From Hyphomonadaceae bacterium (GTDB lineage Bacteria > Pseudomonadota > Alphaproteobacteria > Caulobacterales > Hyphomonadaceae), in contig CANJIL010000007.1 of NCBI GenBank assembly GCA_947474455.1, positions 1-64,000 of the forward strand: a stretch of 64,000 nt of DNA, written 5' to 3'. The notes beneath the pieces are model-generated. The model made no database searches. It saw nothing but the letters and a program-made list of their open reading frames with translations, and was not told the origin of the DNA. Below, one piece after another: positions 62,140 to 64,000 of this stretch. How positions within the stretch are numbered: the stretch's first letter is position 1; every line of letters starts with the position of its first letter. Made by a program: the position numbers and the translations under genes.

Positions 62140-62705
62140 CGTTCGATGCTCCCTTCGCGGCGGATCTTCTTCTGCAGCTGTAGAAGTCCGTAGAGCAGCG
62201 CCTCTGCGGTCGGCGGGCAGCCTGGAATATAGATATCCACAGGCACGATCCGGTCGCACCCGCGCACTACGGCGTAAGAATAGTGGTAATACCCGCCGCC
62301 ATTGGCGCACGAGCCCATCGAAATCACGTAACGTGGTTCCGGCATCTGATCGTAGACCTTGCGGAGGGCGGGCGCCATCTTGTTGGTCAGCGTGCCGGCG
62401 ACGATCATCACGTCGGACTGCCGTGGCGAAGCCCGCGGCGCAGCGCCAAAGCGCTCCATGTCATAACGCGGCATCGACGCCTGCATCATTTCCACCGCGC
62501 AACAGGCGAGACCAAACGTCATCCACATCAGCGAGCCAGTGCGCGCCCAGGTTATAAGGTCATCCACCGCCGCAACGACGAAGCCCTTGTCCGCTAGCTC
62601 GTCGGAGAGGCCAGTCAGATATGGATCGCTCGGCTTAACCAGCGCCGCGCCCGCAGTCCGCGCAACCGACGCAGCGGCGCTTTCACTAACCTTGGGCTGC
62701 GCCAT
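62136..62705 (-). CDS. nuoB: NADH-quinone oxidoreductase subunit B
   Basis: NuoB carries cluster N2, the last electron donor to quinone. The start is ATG at 62705, sharing a base with the nuoA stop, for 189 residues. Cluster ligands appear as the adjacent Cys pair in [11 protein letters not shown], with further Cys in [13 protein letters not shown] and [32 protein letters not shown] is also conserved. Confidence 0.98.
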   Translation of the reverse strand: MAQPKVSESAAASVARTAGAALVKPSDPYLTGLSDELADKGFVVAAVDDLITWARTGSLMWMTFGLACCAVEMMQASMPRYDMERFGAAPRASPRQSDVMIVAGTLTNKMAPALRKVYDQMPEPRYVISMGSCANGGGYYHYSYAVVRGCDRIVPVDIYIPGCPPTAEALLYGLLQLQKKIRREGSIER

Positions 62706-63079
62706 CACTGCCACTCCAGCGCGCCACGGCGCCATTCATAGACGAAGCCGATGGTCAGAACGCCCAGGAAACCCATCATCGACCAGAAGGCCGGCAGGTT
62801 CCCCTCCGCCACCTGGAACACCCAGGGGAACAGGAACGCGACTTCGAGGTCGAAGATGATGAAGAGGATCGAGACGAGGTAGAATCGCACATCAAACTTC
62901 ATGCGTGCGTCGTCGAACGCATTGAATCCGCACTCATACGCGGACAGCTTCTCCGGATCGGGTTTCCGCGGCGCCAGAAGACTCGAGGCGACCAGGAAAA
63001 GCAGACTGATAGCTATGGCCAGCCCAAGAAAAATCACGACCGGCAGATATTCGACGACGAGCGTCTGCGCGTCTTCCAT
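62705..63079 (-). CDS. nuoA: NADH-quinone oxidoreductase subunit A
   Basis: This small membrane subunit has three helices in 124 residues. The loop motif [25 protein letters not shown], with the conserved Cys that moves between active and deactive states in related enzymes, is present. The ending [20 protein letters not shown] is typical. It is the first nuo gene; the ATG at 63079 is preceded by GAGGG, and the promoter must lie in the next 400 bases upstream. Confidence 0.97.
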   Translation of the reverse strand: MEDAQTLVVEYLPVVIFLGLAIAISLLFLVASSLLAPRKPDPEKLSAYECGFNAFDDARMKFDVRFYLVSILFIIFDLEVAFLFPWVFQVAEGNLPAFWSMMGFLGVLTIGFVYEWRRGALEWQ

Positions 63080-63492
63080 TATACCCTCGGTTAGTCTTTT
63101 GCCGACGGCCTATGCCGCTTTGATGCGTGAGGCAATAGAGCTGCCGGACGCGCTGGCGAATCTTCACCCCACCGCGACTTTCTGGCCTTGAATCCGGGCC
63201 GTGCAGCTGATTTTCGAGTGCGATGGAAGGTCGCAACTGACTGCTCAACTATCACCAGAAGCGCTGAGCGCGCCGGCGGGCGCAATCATCAACGACAAGC
63301 GCCTGAGCCATCTTGCGCCCTCCGCCGAAATTCCGCGGCATGAAACGGCGATGATGCCCAAGCGCGGGGTGTGGATATGCCGCCGCCATCCTGAATCATG
63401 CAAAGTCCGCCTGCCGAACCCCGCGGACAGTGGTCGCGGGCCAAAACGTCTGAATTTCCAGATGATTTCGACCAGCGGGTCTTTTCGATACC
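63080..63492. other. Intergenic region between nuoA and tRNA-Asp
   Basis: No convincing gene is visible on either strand. The only longer open frame overlaps the gene at the window edge in antisense and ignores the tRNA, so it is rejected. On the minus strand, a stem CCCGCG/CGCGGG with a 9-base loop lies around 63419-63440, about 50 bases after tRNA-Asp, but without a T run. The region should contain the nuo operon promoter, but I cannot place it. Confidence 0.5.
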
Positions 63493-63585
63493 TGGCGCGA
63501 GTGACGGGGCTCGAACCCGCGACCTCCGGCGTGACAGGCCGGCACTCTAACCAACTGAGCTACACCCGCATCCGCAGGTATCGAA
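63484..63585. repeat. 11-base inverted repeat flanking tRNA-Asp
   Basis: TTCGATACCTG (63484-63494) and CAGGTATCGAA (63575-63585) are perfect inverse complements placed on either side of tRNA-Asp. On the minus strand the leader can pair with the trailer to form an 11-base helix stacked outside the acceptor stem. The trailer arm overlaps the last two bases of CCA. It may guide pre-tRNA processing or stability. Confidence 0.7.
63493..63569 (-). tRNA. tRNA-Asp (anticodon GTC)
   Basis: Read on the minus strand from 63569: acceptor GCGGGTG pairs with CACTCGC (one G-U pair), and the D-arm AGCTCAGTTGGTTAGAGT is standard. The anticodon arm is GCCGG-CCTGTCACG-CCGG, with GTC as anticodon. The T-arm carries GGTTCGAGCCC, and the 3' end has discriminator G followed by an encoded CCA (63493-63495). 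All stems are sound, so this is a working tRNA. Confidence 0.95.
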
Positions 63586-63646
63586 GGATGGAGCGTTTAG
63601 GCGTCACCGCCCGCCCGGTCAAGCGGATTGGCTCAGGCAATCCGGC

Positions 63647-64000
63647 CTATTGTGACGCCATCGCCTGCCGTAGGACCAGCCTGTCGTCCTCGACCCTAAA
63701 GCCGATCGACGTCAGCGCCTCAACCGCACTCGGGCCGGCGTTCGAAACAGTGGCGGTCAGCTCCATGTCGAGATGCTGGCTGATGCTCATGGACGCCAGC
63801 ACATCCTCACCGCTGATAGCCTTCCCGAGCGCCTGCACCTGCAGTTTCCCATCGGAACACGTCACGGGGCCCCGCAATTCGGGGCCAACCCATCCCTTGT
63901 AATTCACCTTGGTCAGGGCGTCAGTCCACACCTCGCCGGAAGCGGACTGGCACAGGCTGTCGACGAACGTCACGTCCTTGATCTCAAGGGTGAACTTCCC
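63647..64000 (-). CDS. Partial gene, type II secretion protein N-like
   Basis: The frame is open to the window edge and continues beyond it, so only the C-terminal 117 residues are visible. They include a LEIKDVTFVDSLCQSASG stretch, then GPVTCSDGKLQVQA, and a C-terminal segment ending in GFRVEDDRLVLRQAM. Paired Cys residues, alternating beta strands and the closing GF...L.L motif resemble GspN, a periplasmic part of type II secretion systems. No other gsp gene is in the window, so the call is tentative. Confidence 0.45.
   Translation of the reverse strand, partial: GKFTLEIKDVTFVDSLCQSASGEVWTDALTKVNYKGWVGPELRGPVTCSDGKLQVQALGKAISGEDVLASMSISQHLDMELTATVSNAGPSAVEALTSIGFRVEDDRLVLRQAMASQ

Noticed and set aside
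63201-63902. 233-codon open frame on the plus strand
   Set aside because: It runs through tRNA-Asp and lies antisense to the gspN-like gene; no recognisable domain.

Overview
The window is a GC-rich stretch of alphaproteobacterial core chromosome. The best match is Caulobacterales or a Hyphomonadaceae-like relative, judged from gene order remembered for that group; no search was run. Supporting traits are an E1-beta subunit of pyruvate dehydrogenase that carries its own lipoyl domain, an alphaproteobacterial SOS box (GAAC-N7-GAAC) at lexA, the ppiD-trpEGDC-lexA order, and a 14-gene nuo operon followed by birA, coaX, rnj, mce, a DUF1467 gene, proS, lolC and lolD. Almost everything is housekeeping. 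I see no prophage, insertion sequence, CRISPR array or defence island.

Layout. 1-316: a degenerate tRNA-like sequence on the minus strand. 317-6298 (minus): ftsB-like gene, pdhA, pdhB, pdhC, a small unknown gene and lpd. 6461-7376 (plus): a pseudogene with five frame changes, related to cupin/JmjC-like proteins, lying between eno and ftsB. 7556-12331 (minus): tpiA, secG, pyrG, rpmF, eno. 12516-19033 (plus): ppiD, trpE, trpG, trpD, trpC, then lexA behind its SOS box. 19205-19700 (minus): a decayed comEC-like remnant. 19736-22530 (plus): gltX, gltA. 22553-37035 (minus): rpsB, tsf, pyrH, frr, uppS, cdsA, dxr, rseP, bamA, ompH, lpxD, lpxA, lpxI, lpxB, with no fabZ between lpxD and lpxA. 37313-48193 (minus): birA, coaX, rnj, mce, DUF1467, proS, lolC, lolD, dnaE. 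48199-63079 (minus): nuoA to nuoN. 63493-63569 (minus): tRNA-Asp. The window ends inside a gene resembling type II secretion gspN.

The genes form linked modules: pyruvate to acetyl-CoA (enolase, pyruvate dehydrogenase) and into the TCA cycle (citrate synthase); NADH oxidation by complex I; envelope construction (isoprenoid and phospholipid precursors, lipid A, outer-membrane protein insertion, lipoprotein release); and translation and replication. Many neighbours overlap by 1 to 4 bases, which suggests translational coupling.

The most unusual feature is nuoH. It has an in-frame C-terminal extension with two canonical EF-hand calcium-binding loops, placed after the last membrane helix of this proton-pumping subunit. 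Other points worth checking are the two decayed genes, the missing fabZ, the tRNA-like sequence at the left edge, the inverted repeat that embraces tRNA-Asp, and the unknown small genes inside the pdh and nuo operons.
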